From: Streptomyces ambofaciens ATCC 23877
GTDB lineage: Bacteria; Actinomycetota; Actinomycetes; Streptomycetales; Streptomycetaceae
Assembly (NCBI RefSeq): GCF_001267885.1
Contig: NZ_CP012382.1
Span: 1,302,001-1,366,000 of the forward strand
Direction: 5' to 3'
DNA length: 64,000 bases
The notes beneath the pieces were generated by a model. It had not been told where the DNA came from, made no database searches, and saw only the letters and a list, made by a program, of their open reading frames with translations. This document shows, one piece after another, positions 40,516 to 50,744 of the stretch. A program made the position numbers and the translations under genes. Each line of letters begins with the position of its first letter. Position 1 is the first letter of the stretch.

Positions 40516-41238
40516 GTGTTCTACTACGTGCTCAAATACGTGCTGCTGGGGCCCCTGCTGAGACTGCTCTTCCGTCCCCGGATCGAGGGCCTGGACCACG
40601 TACCGGCGTCCGGGGCGGCCATCATCGCGGGCAACCACCTCTCCTTCGCGGACCACTTCCTGATGCCGGCGGTGCTCAGGCGCCGCATCACGTTCCTCGC
40701 CAAGGCCGAGTACTTCACCGGCCCCGGTATCAAGGGCCGGCTGACCGCGTTCTTCTTCCGCAGCGCCGGGCAGATCCCCGTCGACCGCTCCGGCAAGGAG
40801 GCGGGCCGGGCCGCGATCCGCGAGGGACTCGGTGTGCTGGGCAAGGACGAACTGCTCGGCATCTACCCGGAGGGCACCCGCTCGCACGACGGCCGGCTGT
40901 ACAAGGGGAAGGTGGGCGTCGCGGTGATGGCGCTCAGGGCCGGGGCTCCGGTCGTGCCGTGCGCGATGATCGGCACCTTCGAGGCCCAGCCACCGGGCCG
41001 GAAGATCCCGAAGCTGCACCCCGTGGTGATCCGTTTCGGCGAGCCCCTGGACTTCTCCCGCTACGCCGGGATGGAGGGCGAGAAGGCCGTGCTGCGCGCC
41101 ATCACCGACGAGATCATGTACGCCGTACTGACGTTGTCCGGACAGGAGTACGTCGACCGGTACGCGGCCGACGTCAAGGCCGAGGAGGCGCGGAAGGCGG
41201 CCAAGGGGCCGAGGATCCCACGGCTGCCGCACCGCTAG
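40516..41238 (+). CDS. PlsC-like 1-acylglycerol-3-phosphate acyltransferase
   Basis: 240 aa, GTG start. Acyltransferase motifs: GNHLSFADHF (the H-x4-D catalytic pair), GQIPVDRSGKEAG, GIYPEGTRSHDG and VVPCAMIGTF. One N-terminal hydrophobic stretch anchors it to the membrane. It transfers an acyl chain to a lysophosphatidate-type acceptor in phospholipid synthesis. The C-terminal tail is Lys/Ala-rich. Streptomycetes have several paralogues. A hairpin ends the gene. Confidence 0.92.
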   Translation: MFYYVLKYVLLGPLLRLLFRPRIEGLDHVPASGAAIIAGNHLSFADHFLMPAVLRRRITFLAKAEYFTGPGIKGRLTAFFFRSAGQIPVDRSGKEAGRAAIREGLGVLGKDELLGIYPEGTRSHDGRLYKGKVGVAVMALRAGAPVVPCAMIGTFEAQPPGRKIPKLHPVVIRFGEPLDFSRYAGMEGEKAVLRAITDEIMYAVLTLSGQEYVDRYAADVKAEEARKAAKGPRIPRLPHR

Positions 41239-41246
41239 GCGCCCGC

Positions 41247-41265
41247 CTTCTGCCGGCGGCAGAAG
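41247..41265 (+). terminator. Short hairpin after the PlsC-like gene
   Basis: Perfect 8-base arms CTTCTGCC / GGCAGAAG with a 3-base loop, 8 bases after the stop. Confidence 0.6.
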
Positions 41266-41305
41266 AGCGTGGCCGAAGGGCGCGGAGTCCGCCTACCGTC
41301 GCCGT

Positions 41306-42340
41306 ATGACACGAGCTGTGGTGATCGGGGCGACGGGGCAGATCGGACGGCCGGCCGTGGAGGCGCTGGCCCGGGACGGCTGGGAGGTGACGGCCGTCTC
41401 GCGGGGCGGGGAACGGGACGGGGACTGGCCCGGGGACGTTCGCGTGGTGCGGGCCGACCGGGAGGACGACGCGGCCCTGTCGGCGGCGGTCGGTGACGGC
41501 TGCGACGTGCTGGTGGACGTGGTGGCCTTCGGGGAGGGTCACGCACGGCAGTTGGTCTCGCTCGCCGGGCGGGTCGGCTCCGCCGTGGTGATCTCCAGTG
41601 TGTCGGTCTACGAGGACGACAAGGGCCGTAACTTCGACACGCAGGGCGAGCCCGACGGCTTCCCCGAGTACCCGGTGCCGATCACCGAGGAGCAGCGCAC
41701 GGTCCGGCCGGGCGACTCCTCGTACAGCACCCGCAAGGCGGCGCTGGAGCGTGAACTGCTCGCGGCGGGCGACCGGTTGCCGGTCACGCTGCTGCGCGCG
41801 GGCGCGGTGCACGGGCCGCACTGCCGGACCCCGCGCGAGCTGTACTTCGTCAAGCGCGCCCTCGACGGCCGGCGCCGGCGCGTCCTCGCCCACGGCGGTG
41901 CGAGCCGCTTCCACCCCGCGAGCGTGCACACCATCGCCGAGCTGATCCGGCTGGCCGCTCCACGGCCGGGCACACGCGTGTTGAACGCGGTCGATTCCGA
42001 GGCCCCGACGGTGGCGGAGATCGCGGCGGCGATCGACGCGGTGATGGGTGTGGAGACCGAGGACGTACTGATGGACGGCCCGCCGGCCGCCGGCGGCGTG
42101 GGCGGCACGCCCTGGTCGGTGCCCTTCCCGGTGGTGTGCGACATGAGCGCGGCCGAGCGACAGCTGGGATACCGGCCGGTGGTCCGCTACGCCGACACGC
42201 TGCCGGAGACGGTGGCCTGGATCGAGGGGCAACTGGCCGCACGGGACTGGCGGGAGGCGTACCCGAAGATGGTCCGGGCGTACGGCGACCTCTTCGACTA
42301 CGCGGCGGAGGACGCCTGGGCGGCGGCGCGGCGGGCGTGA
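41306..42340 (+). CDS. NAD-dependent epimerase/dehydratase family protein
   Basis: 344 aa. Rossmann motif VIGATGQIGRPAVEAL at the N-terminus, active-site style SSVSVYED and YSTRK (Y-x3-K), i.e. an extended/atypical short-chain dehydrogenase. It probably acts on a nucleotide sugar or a similar carbonyl substrate, not identified. No ribosome site is visible, and TACCGT lies 6 bases before the ATG, so the transcript may be leaderless. Convergent with the secreted peptidase, with a large terminator between. Confidence 0.85.
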   Translation: MTRAVVIGATGQIGRPAVEALARDGWEVTAVSRGGERDGDWPGDVRVVRADREDDAALSAAVGDGCDVLVDVVAFGEGHARQLVSLAGRVGSAVVISSVSVYEDDKGRNFDTQGEPDGFPEYPVPITEEQRTVRPGDSSYSTRKAALERELLAAGDRLPVTLLRAGAVHGPHCRTPRELYFVKRALDGRRRRVLAHGGASRFHPASVHTIAELIRLAAPRPGTRVLNAVDSEAPTVAEIAAAIDAVMGVETEDVLMDGPPAAGGVGGTPWSVPFPVVCDMSAAERQLGYRPVVRYADTLPETVAWIEGQLAARDWREAYPKMVRAYGDLFDYAAEDAWAAARRA

Positions 42341-42346
42341 GGACGA

Positions 42347-42381
42347 GGGAGGGGCGGCCGGTCGGTCCGGCCGCCCCTCCC
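42347..42381. terminator. Bidirectional terminator
   Basis: Perfect 15-base arms GGGAGGGGCGGCCGG / CCGGCCGCCCCTCCC with a 5-base loop, between convergent genes. Confidence 0.85.
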
Positions 42382-42397
42382 CCGCGTCCTCGGGTCG

Positions 42398-44005
42398 CTA
42401 CGGCTTGGGCGTGGCGTGGGGCGCGCAGGTCACGTCCCCGGCGTCCACCTTGCCGGTGAGCAGGTAGGTGTCGACCCGGTCGTTGACGCACGGGTTGACC
42501 AGGCCGGTGACCCCGTGCGATCCGGCGTCCCGCTCGGTGATCAGGCGCGATCCCTTGAACCGCTGGTGCAGTTCGACGGCGCCGCCGTAGGGGGTGGCCG
42601 CGTCCCGCTCGGACTGCACGATGAGCACGGGCGGCAGGCCCTTGCCGGTCTTCACGTCCACCGGGGTGTGCTGCTTGACGGGCCAGGTCGCGCACGGCAG
42701 GTTCATCCAGGCGTTGGCCCAGGTCATGAACGGGTGGTCGCGGTGCAGCCGGGTGTTGTCCCGGTCCCAGGTCTGCCAGTCGGTGGGCCACGGGGCGTCG
42801 GCGCACTCGACGGCGGTGTAGACGGCGTTGCCGTTCTCCGCGGAGGCGTTGCCCGCGGTGTCGGTGAGGTCGGGGGCGGCGGCGTCCACGAGGGCCTGGG
42901 TGTCACCGGCGGCGTACTTGCTGAAGACCGTCGCGACCGGCACCCACGCGGAGTCGTAGTACGGGGCGCTCTGGAAGAAGGAGATCAGCTCGGCCGGGCC
43001 GACCAACCCGCCCAGGGGCTCCTTCGCCGCGGCGGCGCGCAGTTCGAGCCACCGCTGCTGGACCTCGGCGCGGGTGTCCCCGAGGTGGAAGGCGGCGTCG
43101 TTCTCCGCGACCCAGTCCTGCCAGTCCTTCCAGCGCTTCTCGAACGCCACGTCCTGGTCCAGGTTGGCCTGGTACCAGATCTTGTCGCGGGACGGGTTGA
43201 CGACGCTGTCGACGACCATCCGCCGGACGTGGTCCGGGAAGAGGGTGCCGTAGACGGCGCCGAGGTAGGTGCCGTAGGAGACGCCGAGGAAGTTGAGCTT
43301 CCGCTCGCCGAGCGCGGCGCGGACGACGTCCAGGTCGCGCGCGGTGTTCGGCGTGGTCATGTGCGGGAGCATCTCGCCGCTGCGCTCGAGGCAGCCCTCG
43401 GCGTACGCGCGGGCCAGCTTGCGCTGCGCGAGCTTGTCGGCCTCGGAGCCGGGCACCGGGTCCATCTTGGGCGCCTTCACGAACTCCTGCGGGTCGACGC
43501 AGGAGATGGGCGCGGACTTGCCGACACCGCGCGGGTCGAAGCCCACGAAGTCGTACGCCTCGGCCGTGTCGGCCCAGACGGCGCTCTTGCTCGTGACGCG
43601 GGCCGGGAAGCGCAGCCCGGAGCCGCCGGGTCCGCCGGGGTTGTAGAGGAGAGCACCCTGGCGCTCGGACTTCGTGCCGGTGTTGCCGATGCGGTCGACG
43701 GCGATCTTGATCTGCTTGCCGAACGGCTCGGCGTAGTCGAGCGGCACCGTGACGTAACCGCACTGGATCGGCTTGGGCAGGTTCCAGTCGGCGGGGCAGT
43801 CCTGCCAGTCGATGCCGGCCTTCGCCGCACGGGCCGCGGCGATCGCGGTCCCGCGGGCCTCGCGGTCCCAGCCCTTCGCGTGGCCGGCGGCCGGGCCGGC
43901 GCTCGCGGTGGGCGCCGCGACGGCGCCGGCTATCAGCGTGGCGGTGACGAGCGCTCCGGCCGTGCCGAACGCCGCCGTCCTCCGCCCCAGTCTGCTGTTC
44001 CTCAA
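42398..44005 (-). CDS. Secreted tripeptidyl aminopeptidase-like alpha/beta hydrolase
   Basis: 535 aa if the TTG at 44005 is used: GGGGAGGG lies 5 bases before it, and the resulting LRNSRLGRRTAAFG fits the family's signal peptide. An ATG at 44023 lies upstream of that ribosome site and is less likely. A long signal peptide ends ASA. Catalytic Ser in FLGVSYGTYLG, Asp in VQSERDAATPYGG and His in AGSHGVTG; a TAP C-terminal domain follows. S. lividans SlpD/Tap homologues release tripeptides from secreted proteins. The position next to ureD matches S. coelicolor SCO1230. Confidence 0.9.
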   Translation of the reverse strand: MRNSRLGRRTAAFGTAGALVTATLIAGAVAAPTASAGPAAGHAKGWDREARGTAIAAARAAKAGIDWQDCPADWNLPKPIQCGYVTVPLDYAEPFGKQIKIAVDRIGNTGTKSERQGALLYNPGGPGGSGLRFPARVTSKSAVWADTAEAYDFVGFDPRGVGKSAPISCVDPQEFVKAPKMDPVPGSEADKLAQRKLARAYAEGCLERSGEMLPHMTTPNTARDLDVVRAALGERKLNFLGVSYGTYLGAVYGTLFPDHVRRMVVDSVVNPSRDKIWYQANLDQDVAFEKRWKDWQDWVAENDAAFHLGDTRAEVQQRWLELRAAAAKEPLGGLVGPAELISFFQSAPYYDSAWVPVATVFSKYAAGDTQALVDAAAPDLTDTAGNASAENGNAVYTAVECADAPWPTDWQTWDRDNTRLHRDHPFMTWANAWMNLPCATWPVKQHTPVDVKTGKGLPPVLIVQSERDAATPYGGAVELHQRFKGSRLITERDAGSHGVTGLVNPCVNDRVDTYLLTGKVDAGDVTCAPHATPKP

Positions 44006-44095
44006 GTGGCCCTCCCCGTACATGATTGCGACACGTACGGGGATCCTCGCGGCTGTGCGTTCCCTGAGGACAGAGGTGATACTACTTCTTTGCCA

Positions 44096-44110
44096 ATCCG
44101 ATAAACGGAT
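44096..44110 (-). promoter_or_regulatory. Inverted repeat upstream of the secreted peptidase
   Basis: ATCCG-ATAAA-CGGAT, perfect 5-base arms in an AT-rich patch about 90 bases before the peptidase start. A possible operator; no regulator is assigned. Confidence 0.35.
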
Positions 44111-44133
44111 AAAGGCGTTCGGTCGACGGAACC

Positions 44134-44895
44134 TCAGTCCAGCGAGGCCAGTGCCTCGTCCAGCAGACGCCTGAGCCGCAGCGCGTCCGAGGCCACCGCC
44201 GTCACCAGCGCGCACGGTCCGGCGAGCGGCATGACGGCCGCGCCCCCGGCGAGGACGCGGGCCGCCGGTGGAGCGGTCGCGAACTCCGGGCGGGCGACGA
44301 CGAGCTGGCCGACGGCACGGTGTCCCGCCAGACCGGCGGGGCCGTCCCAGCCGCCCGGGGCGCCGGGCCCGCAGGCCAGCTCCTGGTCGAGGACGCTCCG
44401 GCCGTCGATCCGTACGGTCAGACGGCTGGTGAGCCGCCCCGGTTGCTCGCCGGACCGCCCGAGGACCTGCTCCTCACGCAGCAGGAGCCGGGCCGTGGCC
44501 GCGAGGTCGACGCATGTGGTGACGCGCAGGTCACTGCCGTGGGCGGAGATCAACTGCTCGGGAAGCCAGTGCAGTTCCGCGTCCTCGCCGACGGTGAGCC
44601 GGACGTCGTAGCGGGCGCCCGCCTTGCCCTGCCCCGGCAGTGCCAGGGTGGCGGCGGCCGAGCCGACCCGCAGCCGGGCACCCGGGGCCGCCTCGGCGGT
44701 CACCGTGAAGTGGTCGCCGCCGAGCGGCCCGCTCATGGCACCGACCAGCACGACCCGCGCCTCGGCCCCGCTCCCCCGGGTCCGCCGCACGGTGAGCGGC
44801 CCCTCCCCCTCCAGCACCGGCAGGGCGGTGCCGCCGCGCCCGTCACCGCGGGCGAGGACGTGCGCCCTCGCCCGCACGCCGGCCGGCGCGGTCAT
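44134..44895 (-). CDS. ureD: Urease accessory protein UreD
   Basis: 253 aa from the ATG at 44895, which overlaps the ureG stop by 4 bases; an ATG at 44904 would add three residues. UreD family features: [26 protein letters not shown] and [17 protein letters not shown]. It forms the UreDFG platform on apo-urease for nickel insertion. Last gene of the urease operon. More diverged than UreG, as UreD usually is. Confidence 0.93.
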   Translation of the reverse strand: MTAPAGVRARAHVLARGDGRGGTALPVLEGEGPLTVRRTRGSGAEARVVLVGAMSGPLGGDHFTVTAEAAPGARLRVGSAAATLALPGQGKAGARYDVRLTVGEDAELHWLPEQLISAHGSDLRVTTCVDLAATARLLLREEQVLGRSGEQPGRLTSRLTVRIDGRSVLDQELACGPGAPGGWDGPAGLAGHRAVGQLVVARPEFATAPPAARVLAGGAAVMPLAGPCALVTAVASDALRLRRLLDEALASLD

Positions 44896-45566
44896 GCCGT
44901 CCATGCGGTGATCCGGGCCCGCACCCAGTCGGCGACCTCCCGGACGCCGTCCTCCCCGCGCAGCGACTGGAGGACGACCGGCAGTTCACCGCGCTGGGCC
45001 TTCGCGTCGGCGGCCATCCGCGCCAGGTCCGAGCCGACGTACGGCGCGAGGTCGGTCTTGTTGACGATCAGCAGGTCGGCGGTGGTGACGCCCGGCCCGC
45101 CCTTGCGCGGGATGTCGTCACCGCCGGCGACGTCGATCACGAAGATCTGGGCGTCGACCAGTCCCCTGGAGAAGGTGGCGGTGAGGTTGTCGCCCCCGGA
45201 CTCCACCAGGACGAGGTCCAGCGGACCGACCTCGTCCTCCAGGTCCTCCACCGCTTCGAGGTTGGCCGAGATGTCGTCCCGGATGGCGGTGTGCGGGCAG
45301 GCGCCGGTCTCCACGGCGCTGATCCGTTCCGGCGGCAGCACCGCCTCGCGGAGCAGGAACTCGGCGTCCTCTCGGGTGTAGATGTCGTTGGTGACGACGG
45401 CGAGGGACAGCTCCTCGCGCAGGGCCCGGCAGAGCGCGGCGACGGTGGCGGTCTTCCCCGAGCCGACCGGCCCGCCGAGCCCGATCCGCAGGGCGCGGCG
45501 ACTGCCGTCGGGCCGCCTGGCGTCGGCAGAGACGGCGGGCGTCTCGTGGTGGTGGTCGAGGTGCAT
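44892..45566 (-). CDS. ureG: Urease accessory GTPase UreG
   Basis: 224 aa from the ATG at 45566, with CAGGAG upstream (the frame is open further but not protein-like). P-loop [14 protein letters not shown], the nickel-binding [13 protein letters not shown] (CPH motif), [14 protein letters not shown] and the guanine motif NKTD. The short His-rich N-terminus MHLDHHHE may hold nickel in place of the missing UreE. GTP hydrolysis drives nickel delivery. The gap to ureF is 94 purine-rich bases. Confidence 0.96.
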   Translation of the reverse strand: MHLDHHHETPAVSADARRPDGSRRALRIGLGGPVGSGKTATVAALCRALREELSLAVVTNDIYTREDAEFLLREAVLPPERISAVETGACPHTAIRDDISANLEAVEDLEDEVGPLDLVLVESGGDNLTATFSRGLVDAQIFVIDVAGGDDIPRKGGPGVTTADLLIVNKTDLAPYVGSDLARMAADAKAQRGELPVVLQSLRGEDGVREVADWVRARITAWTA

Positions 45567-45660
45567 GCTGCGACTCCTGGAAGGGGGCGGATCCCCTTGG
45601 GAAGGGAACGGACAAGACGGGAGAAAGGCGGGAGGGGAGAGGAGGGGGACGGTCGACCCG

Positions 45661-46335
45661 CTACGAGGCGAACAACCGCGTCGGCCAAGCGGCATGCGTC
45701 TCAGCCGCGATCTCCAGCACCGGCGAGGACCGCGCGGGCAGCACGTCGACCCCGTCGGTCACCGCGGCGCGCGCCGCCTCCACGGCGTCCTGTGCCACCC
45801 GGTCCAGCTCGGGAGCGAGTCGCGCCAGCACGCCCGTCGCGTCGAACGGATCGAGGCTGAGCAGCCGCACCACGGCGGTGGCCGGTCCGCTCACCCCCTC
45901 GTAGAGGGAGCAGTACGCCGCGTCCAGGGGCCCGAGTCCGGCCGCGCGGGCGGTCAGACCGAGGACGACGGGCTGGTGTGCGCCCTTGGGGAACCGTCCT
46001 GCCAGCGCGTCGAGTTCGGGGTGCGGCCAGGTCGCCCGCGCGGCCCGCATCAGCTGCCGTCCGAGGCGGCGCGCCACCCCGCGCAGGGCGGGCGACGGGG
46101 TACGGGCGTCCGCGGCCCGGTCGAGCTCGACGGGGTCCACGCCGAGGGCCGTGGCCGCGGCGAGGGAGGCCGCGACGCTTCCGCTCGTGTGCAGCCGCCC
46201 CCGGCAGAAGTCCTCCAGGCTCGCGGCGTCGGTGATGCGGCCCGCCCGGACGGCGGCCTCCGCCCCGCCGGAGTGGGCGTGCCCTCCGGCGGGGAAGCGG
46301 CCGTCCGCGAGGACGAGCAGTGCTGCACGGCTCAT
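45661..46335 (-). CDS. ureF: Urease accessory protein UreF
   Basis: 224 aa. Typical all-helical UreF beginning [21 protein letters not shown], with the conserved [10 protein letters not shown] loop and a C-terminal [13 protein letters not shown]. It bridges UreD and UreG in the activation complex. It follows ureC by 8 bases. Confidence 0.94.
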   Translation of the reverse strand: MSRAALLVLADGRFPAGGHAHSGGAEAAVRAGRITDAASLEDFCRGRLHTSGSVAASLAAATALGVDPVELDRAADARTPSPALRGVARRLGRQLMRAARATWPHPELDALAGRFPKGAHQPVVLGLTARAAGLGPLDAAYCSLYEGVSGPATAVVRLLSLDPFDATGVLARLAPELDRVAQDAVEAARAAVTDGVDVLPARSSPVLEIAAETHAAWPTRLFAS

Positions 46336-46343
46336 GTCGGCGC

Positions 46344-48065
46344 TCAGAACAGGAAGTACCGCTGCGCGAGCGGCAGTTCGACGGCGGGTGCGGGTTCGAC
46401 GAGCTCGCCGTCGATGGTCACCGCGAAGGAGTCCGCGGCCACCTCGACGCGCGGCAGGGCGTCGTTCTCCCGCATGTCGGCCTTGGTGCGGCCACGGGTC
46501 GAGCGGATGGGCACGAGTTCCCGGCCGAGTCCGAGGCGTTCCGGCAACCCGTCCTCGATGGCGGCCCGGGCGACGAAGCCGACCGAGTTGGCGGCCGGAG
46601 CCGTCCCGTGGGCTCCGAACATCGGTCGTGGCAGCACCGGTTGGGGGGTGGGGATGGAGGCGTTGGCGTCACCCATCTGCGCGTACGCGATCTGCCCTCC
46701 CTTGAGGACGAGCTGCGGTTTCACGCCGAAGAACCGGGGGTCCCACAGCACCAGGTCGGCGAGCTTGCCCGTCTCCACCGAGCCGACCACGTGCTCGATG
46801 CCCTGGGCCACGGCGGGGTTGATGGTGTACTTGGCCACGTAGCGGCGGGCGCGCAGGTTGTCGGCGCGGGTGTCGCCGGGCAGGAAGCCGCGGCGCCGCT
46901 TCATCACGTGCGCGGTCTGCCAGGTCCGCAGGATCACCTCCCCGATGCGGCCCATGGCCTGGGCGTCCGAGGCCATGATGGAGATGGCCCCCATGTCGTG
47001 CAGGATGTCCTCGGCCGCGATGGTGCTGGGCCGGATGCGGGACTCCGCGAAGGCGAGGTCCTCGGGGACCGCGGGGTTCAGGTGGTGGCAGACCATCAGC
47101 ATGTCGAGGTGCTCCTCGACGGTGTTGACGGTGTGCGGCCGGGTCGGGTTGGTGGACGCGGGGAGCATGTTCGGCAGCGACACGGCCGTGATCATGTCCG
47201 GCGCGTGGCCGCCGCCGGCACCCTCGACGTGGAAGGCGTGCAGCGTGCGTCCCGCGATGGCGTCGAAGGTGTCGCCGACGAACCCGGCTTCGTTGAGGGT
47301 GTCCGTGTGGACGGCGAGCTGGACGCCGGACTCCTCGCAGACGTCGAGGCAGGCGGAGATCACGGCGGGGGTGGCACCCCAGTCCTCATGGATCTTGAAG
47401 CCGAGGATGCCCGCGCGCAGTTGGTCGCGCATCGACTCCTTGGACATGGTGCTGCCCTTGCCGAGGAAGCCGATGTTGACGGGGCTCGACTCCAGGGCCG
47501 CGAACATCCGCGCGAGGTGCCAGGAACCGGGGGTGACCGTGGTCGCCTTGCTGCCCTCGGCGGGGCCGGTGCCGCCGCCGATGAGGGTGGTGACGCCGGA
47601 GGCGAGGGCCTCGTCGACGGCGGCCGGTGCGATGAAGTGGACGTGCGTGTCGATGCCGCCGGCGGTGAGGATCTTGCCGTTGCCGGCGATGACCTCCGTC
47701 TCGGGGCCGATGACGAGGTCGGGGTGGACGCCGTCCATGGTGTCCGGGTTGCCGGACTTGCCGATGCCGGTGATGCGGCCGTCGCGGATGCCGACGTCGG
47801 CCTTGACGACACCCCAGTGGTCGATGACCACGGCTCCGGTGATCACCGTGTCGGGGGCGCCTTCGGCGCGGGTGGTGCGCGACTGGCCCATGGACTCGCG
47901 CAGCACCTTGCCGCCGCCGAAGACGGCCTCGTCACCGGAGCGGCCGGGCCCGCCGGAGCGGTCCTCCTCGATCTCGACGAGGAGGTCGGTGTCGGCGAGG
48001 CGGATACGGTCGCCGGTGGTGGGGCCGAACAGGTCCGCGTAGGCGGGGCGGGTCAGTTCAGGCAT
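46344..48065 (-). CDS. ureC: Urease alpha subunit
   Basis: 573 aa from the ATG at 48065, with GGAGGT 8 bases upstream; a GTG at 48074 is less likely. Nickel site complete: His141 and His143 (DTHVHF), carbamylated Lys224 (GFKIHEDWG), [23 protein letters not shown], the flap with catalytic His (MVCHHLNP) and the Asp in [11 protein letters not shown]. It hydrolyses urea to ammonia and carbamate. It overlaps the ureB stop by 8 bases. Nothing suggests loss of activity. Confidence 0.97.
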   Translation of the reverse strand: MPELTRPAYADLFGPTTGDRIRLADTDLLVEIEEDRSGGPGRSGDEAVFGGGKVLRESMGQSRTTRAEGAPDTVITGAVVIDHWGVVKADVGIRDGRITGIGKSGNPDTMDGVHPDLVIGPETEVIAGNGKILTAGGIDTHVHFIAPAAVDEALASGVTTLIGGGTGPAEGSKATTVTPGSWHLARMFAALESSPVNIGFLGKGSTMSKESMRDQLRAGILGFKIHEDWGATPAVISACLDVCEESGVQLAVHTDTLNEAGFVGDTFDAIAGRTLHAFHVEGAGGGHAPDMITAVSLPNMLPASTNPTRPHTVNTVEEHLDMLMVCHHLNPAVPEDLAFAESRIRPSTIAAEDILHDMGAISIMASDAQAMGRIGEVILRTWQTAHVMKRRRGFLPGDTRADNLRARRYVAKYTINPAVAQGIEHVVGSVETGKLADLVLWDPRFFGVKPQLVLKGGQIAYAQMGDANASIPTPQPVLPRPMFGAHGTAPAANSVGFVARAAIEDGLPERLGLGRELVPIRSTRGRTKADMRENDALPRVEVAADSFAVTIDGELVEPAPAVELPLAQRYFLF

Positions 48066-48369
48066 CGAGGGCACCTCCGGTCGCCCCGCGCAGCCCCATG
48101 ACGACGCGGGCCCCCGCCAGGGGGACGAGTTCCACGTCGACGGGGATGCCGGGCTCGAACCGGACGGCGGTGCCGGCGGAGATGTTGAGCCGCTTGCCGT
48201 GGGCCGCGGCGCGGTCGAGGTCGAGGCCGGGGTTCGCCTCGGCGAAGTGGTAGTGGGACCCGACCTGGACGGGCCGGTCGGCGGTGTTGAGCACGGTCAG
48301 GCGGGTGATCTCGCACCCCTCGTTGAAGGCGACCGGCGCGTCGGCGAAGAGGATCTCTCCGGGAATCAT
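48058..48369 (-). CDS. ureB: Urease beta subunit
   Basis: 103 aa, [20 protein letters not shown] at the N-terminus, then [20 protein letters not shown], the family core. Structural subunit of the trimeric (ABC)3 enzyme. 13 bases after ureA, overlapping ureC. Confidence 0.96.
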   Translation of the reverse strand: MIPGEILFADAPVAFNEGCEITRLTVLNTADRPVQVGSHYHFAEANPGLDLDRAAAHGKRLNISAGTAVRFEPGIPVDVELVPLAGARVVMGLRGATGGALDA

Positions 48370-48382
48370 GGCTGCCGCCCCG

Positions 48383-48685
<303 letters not shown>

Positions 48686-48851
48686 GTACCACCTCACAGG
48701 GCATCACGCCGGGACCGCGCGGCCCGGCTGCCGCGGCCACCGCGACGGCTCTAGATGTAACACACACGAATGCGCTGGAACGCGCCCGCAGGTGTACAGG
48801 AAACCGCAGGTGGATCGGGGTGCAGAGTAGGCTTGCAGTGTTTCCGCCGTG

Positions 48852-49505
48852 TCACCCGGATTTGACCGACTGATTACCGATGCCGCCGGCGGCCTCTCGC
48901 ATGCCCGTCAGCGCCCGCACGCCCGCCCGGAGCGAGTCGGGGGAGAAGCCGCCGAAGAGCACGTGCTGGACCCCGAAGCCCTGCACCGTGGCCATCAGCG
49001 TCCGGGCCACGGCCTCCGGATCGACGTCGCCGGGCATCATGCCGCTTTCCTGGTAGCGGACCACCACCTTCACCCAGGCGGCGGTGACCGCGGCGAAGCC
49101 CTCCGCCAGCAGGGCCGCCAGCTCGTCGTTGCGCCGCGTCTCCGTCCAGGCGTGGATCATGAGCCGCGGGAACAGCCACTCCCCGTCGTCCGTGAGCGCC
49201 GGCCGCTCCCGCTCCATGTGCGCCACGGTCCGGGCGATCAGCTCGTCGGGCATCGGCGGCGGGCTCTCCAGCGCGGCGCGCTCGTAGACGTCACGGATGA
49301 CGCCCATGACGTCGGTGACGATGGCCTCGATCAACTGCTCCTTGCCACTGAAGTAGCGGTAGACGGCCCCCGCGGACAGGTCGACCTCCTTCAGCACGTC
49401 CTGCATCGACGTGGCGTGGAACCCGTTGCGGGCGAAGCAGAGGGCGGCGCCGTCGAGGATCTGCCGGCGGCGGGCGTCGAGGTGTTCCTGGGATACGCGG
49501 GCCAT
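48852..49505 (-). CDS. TetR-family regulator
   Basis: 217 aa from the ATG at 49505. HTH at about 10-57 (RRRQILDGAALCFARNGFHATSMQDVLKEVDLSAGAVYRYFSGKEQLIEAI). The C-terminal domain has EWLFPRLMIHAWTETRRNDEL. A divergent membrane protein gene starts 107 bases away, and two copies of one operator-like sequence lie in between, each next to one start. It is therefore probably the repressor of itself and of that gene. Confidence 0.9.
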   Translation of the reverse strand: MARVSQEHLDARRRQILDGAALCFARNGFHATSMQDVLKEVDLSAGAVYRYFSGKEQLIEAIVTDVMGVIRDVYERAALESPPPMPDELIARTVAHMERERPALTDDGEWLFPRLMIHAWTETRRNDELAALLAEGFAAVTAAWVKVVVRYQESGMMPGDVDPEAVARTLMATVQGFGVQHVLFGGFSPDSLRAGVRALTGMREAAGGIGNQSVKSG

Positions 49506-49514
49506 GGTGTCCAG

Positions 49515-49594
49515 ACTAAAACGAACGTTCATTCTTGACAAGACGCCGAGTCGGCCGCACGGTGGTGACATCACTAAAACGAACGATCCTTCTT
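49515..49594. promoter_or_regulatory. Duplicated operator in the TetR / membrane protein intergenic region
   Basis: ACTAAAACGAACGTTCATTC begins at 49515 and ACTAAAACGAACGATCCTTC at 49573, 58 bases apart, 18 of 20 identical. The first contains the palindrome GAACGTTC. One copy abuts each divergent gene. Confidence 0.7.
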
Positions 49595-49611
49595 TTTGCA
49601 GGGAGACCCCC

Positions 49612-50604
49612 ATGCACAGCCGTCACCGCGTGATCGCCGTGATCGCCCTGATGCCCGCACTGGTCGCGCTGACCCTGTGGGCCTTCGCCTGGCCCGCCGC
49701 CCGCACGGCCCCGCACGACCTGCCGCTCGGCGTGGCGGGGCCGCCCCAGGCGGTCGCTCAGGTGGAGCAGCGGCTCTCCCGGCACGAGGGCGCCTTCGAG
49801 ATCCACCGCTACGCCGACGAGGCGGCGGCTCGGGCCGCCATCGAGGACCGGGCCGTGTACGGAGCGGTGGTCACCGGCGACCGCGGCGGCAAGCTGCTCA
49901 CGGCGTCGGCGGCGAGCCCCGTCGTCGCCCAGTTGCTCCAGCAGGCGGTGGCCGCACCGGGGGACGCGGCGGGGGCCCCGCCCGAGGTCGTCGACGTCGT
50001 GCCCGCACCCGGGACCGACCCGCGCGGCGCGGTCCTGGGCGCGAGCGTGCTGCCGCTGGCGCTGGCCGGCATCGCGGCGGGCGCCGTCACGACCCTGCTG
50101 GGTCTGCGCGGGGTCCGCACGGTCGGCGCGCTGGTCGGCGCCGCCGCGGGGGCGGGTCTGGTCGCCGCGGCGATCGCGCACAGCTGGCTCGGGACGGTCG
50201 GCGGTGACTGGTGGGCCGTGGCCGGCGTGTTCGGGCTGTCGGTCCTGGCGGTGGGCGCGGGTGTGGCGGGGGTCGCGGCCCTGCTGGGGCGCGCGGGTAT
50301 CGGTCTGGGCGCGGCCGTGATGATGCTGCTGGGCAATCCCTTCTCGGGAGCCTCCTCGGCACCCGAGCTGCTGCCGCAGCCGGCCGGTGCGATCGGCCAG
50401 TGGCTCCCGCCGGGCGCCGGCGCCTCACTGCTGCGCTCGGTGTCCTTCTTCGACGGAGCCGCGGCCACCGGCCACGCGCTCACCCTCGCCTGGTGGGCCG
50501 TGCTGGGCCTCGGCGCGGTCCTGCTCGGCAGCACGCTGCGCCGGCGCGCGACCGGCGGCTCGCCGGCCCCCGACCGGGCCCCGGCACCCGCACCGGCAGC
50601 CTGA
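49612..50604 (+). CDS. Integral membrane protein, ABC-2-permease-like (YhgE/Pip style)
   Basis: 330 aa from the ATG at 49612, with GGGAGA upstream. Topology: one N-terminal helix (about 8-25), an outside domain of about 120 residues (PLGVAGPPQAVAQVEQRLSR ... AVYGAVVTGDRGGKLLTASA), then five helices and a Pro/Ala-rich tail. This matches YhgE/Pip or DUF3533-type proteins related to ABC-2 exporters, but no ATPase is encoded nearby. Probably part of TetR-controlled efflux or envelope stress defence; the function is not proven. Confidence 0.7.
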   Translation: MHSRHRVIAVIALMPALVALTLWAFAWPAARTAPHDLPLGVAGPPQAVAQVEQRLSRHEGAFEIHRYADEAAARAAIEDRAVYGAVVTGDRGGKLLTASAASPVVAQLLQQAVAAPGDAAGAPPEVVDVVPAPGTDPRGAVLGASVLPLALAGIAAGAVTTLLGLRGVRTVGALVGAAAGAGLVAAAIAHSWLGTVGGDWWAVAGVFGLSVLAVGAGVAGVAALLGRAGIGLGAAVMMLLGNPFSGASSAPELLPQPAGAIGQWLPPGAGASLLRSVSFFDGAAATGHALTLAWWAVLGLGAVLLGSTLRRRATGGSPAPDRAPAPAPAA

Positions 50605-50744
50605 GCACGTCGGCGTACGCCCGTGGCCCCCGCGAAGTCGGGCCGGACACGCCTCCGAGCCCTCACCGGCCGACGGAAGCAGGCGGACCACCCCGGGTCG
50701 GAGTACGCCGCCGCGGGCAGCCGGAGTGCCCACCGCGGTGGTCG

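Noticed and set aside
48740..48800. Complete GlnR site upstream of ureA
   Set aside because: Only one GTTAC-like half is visible; the second half at the proper distance is poor, so it is not listed as a site.
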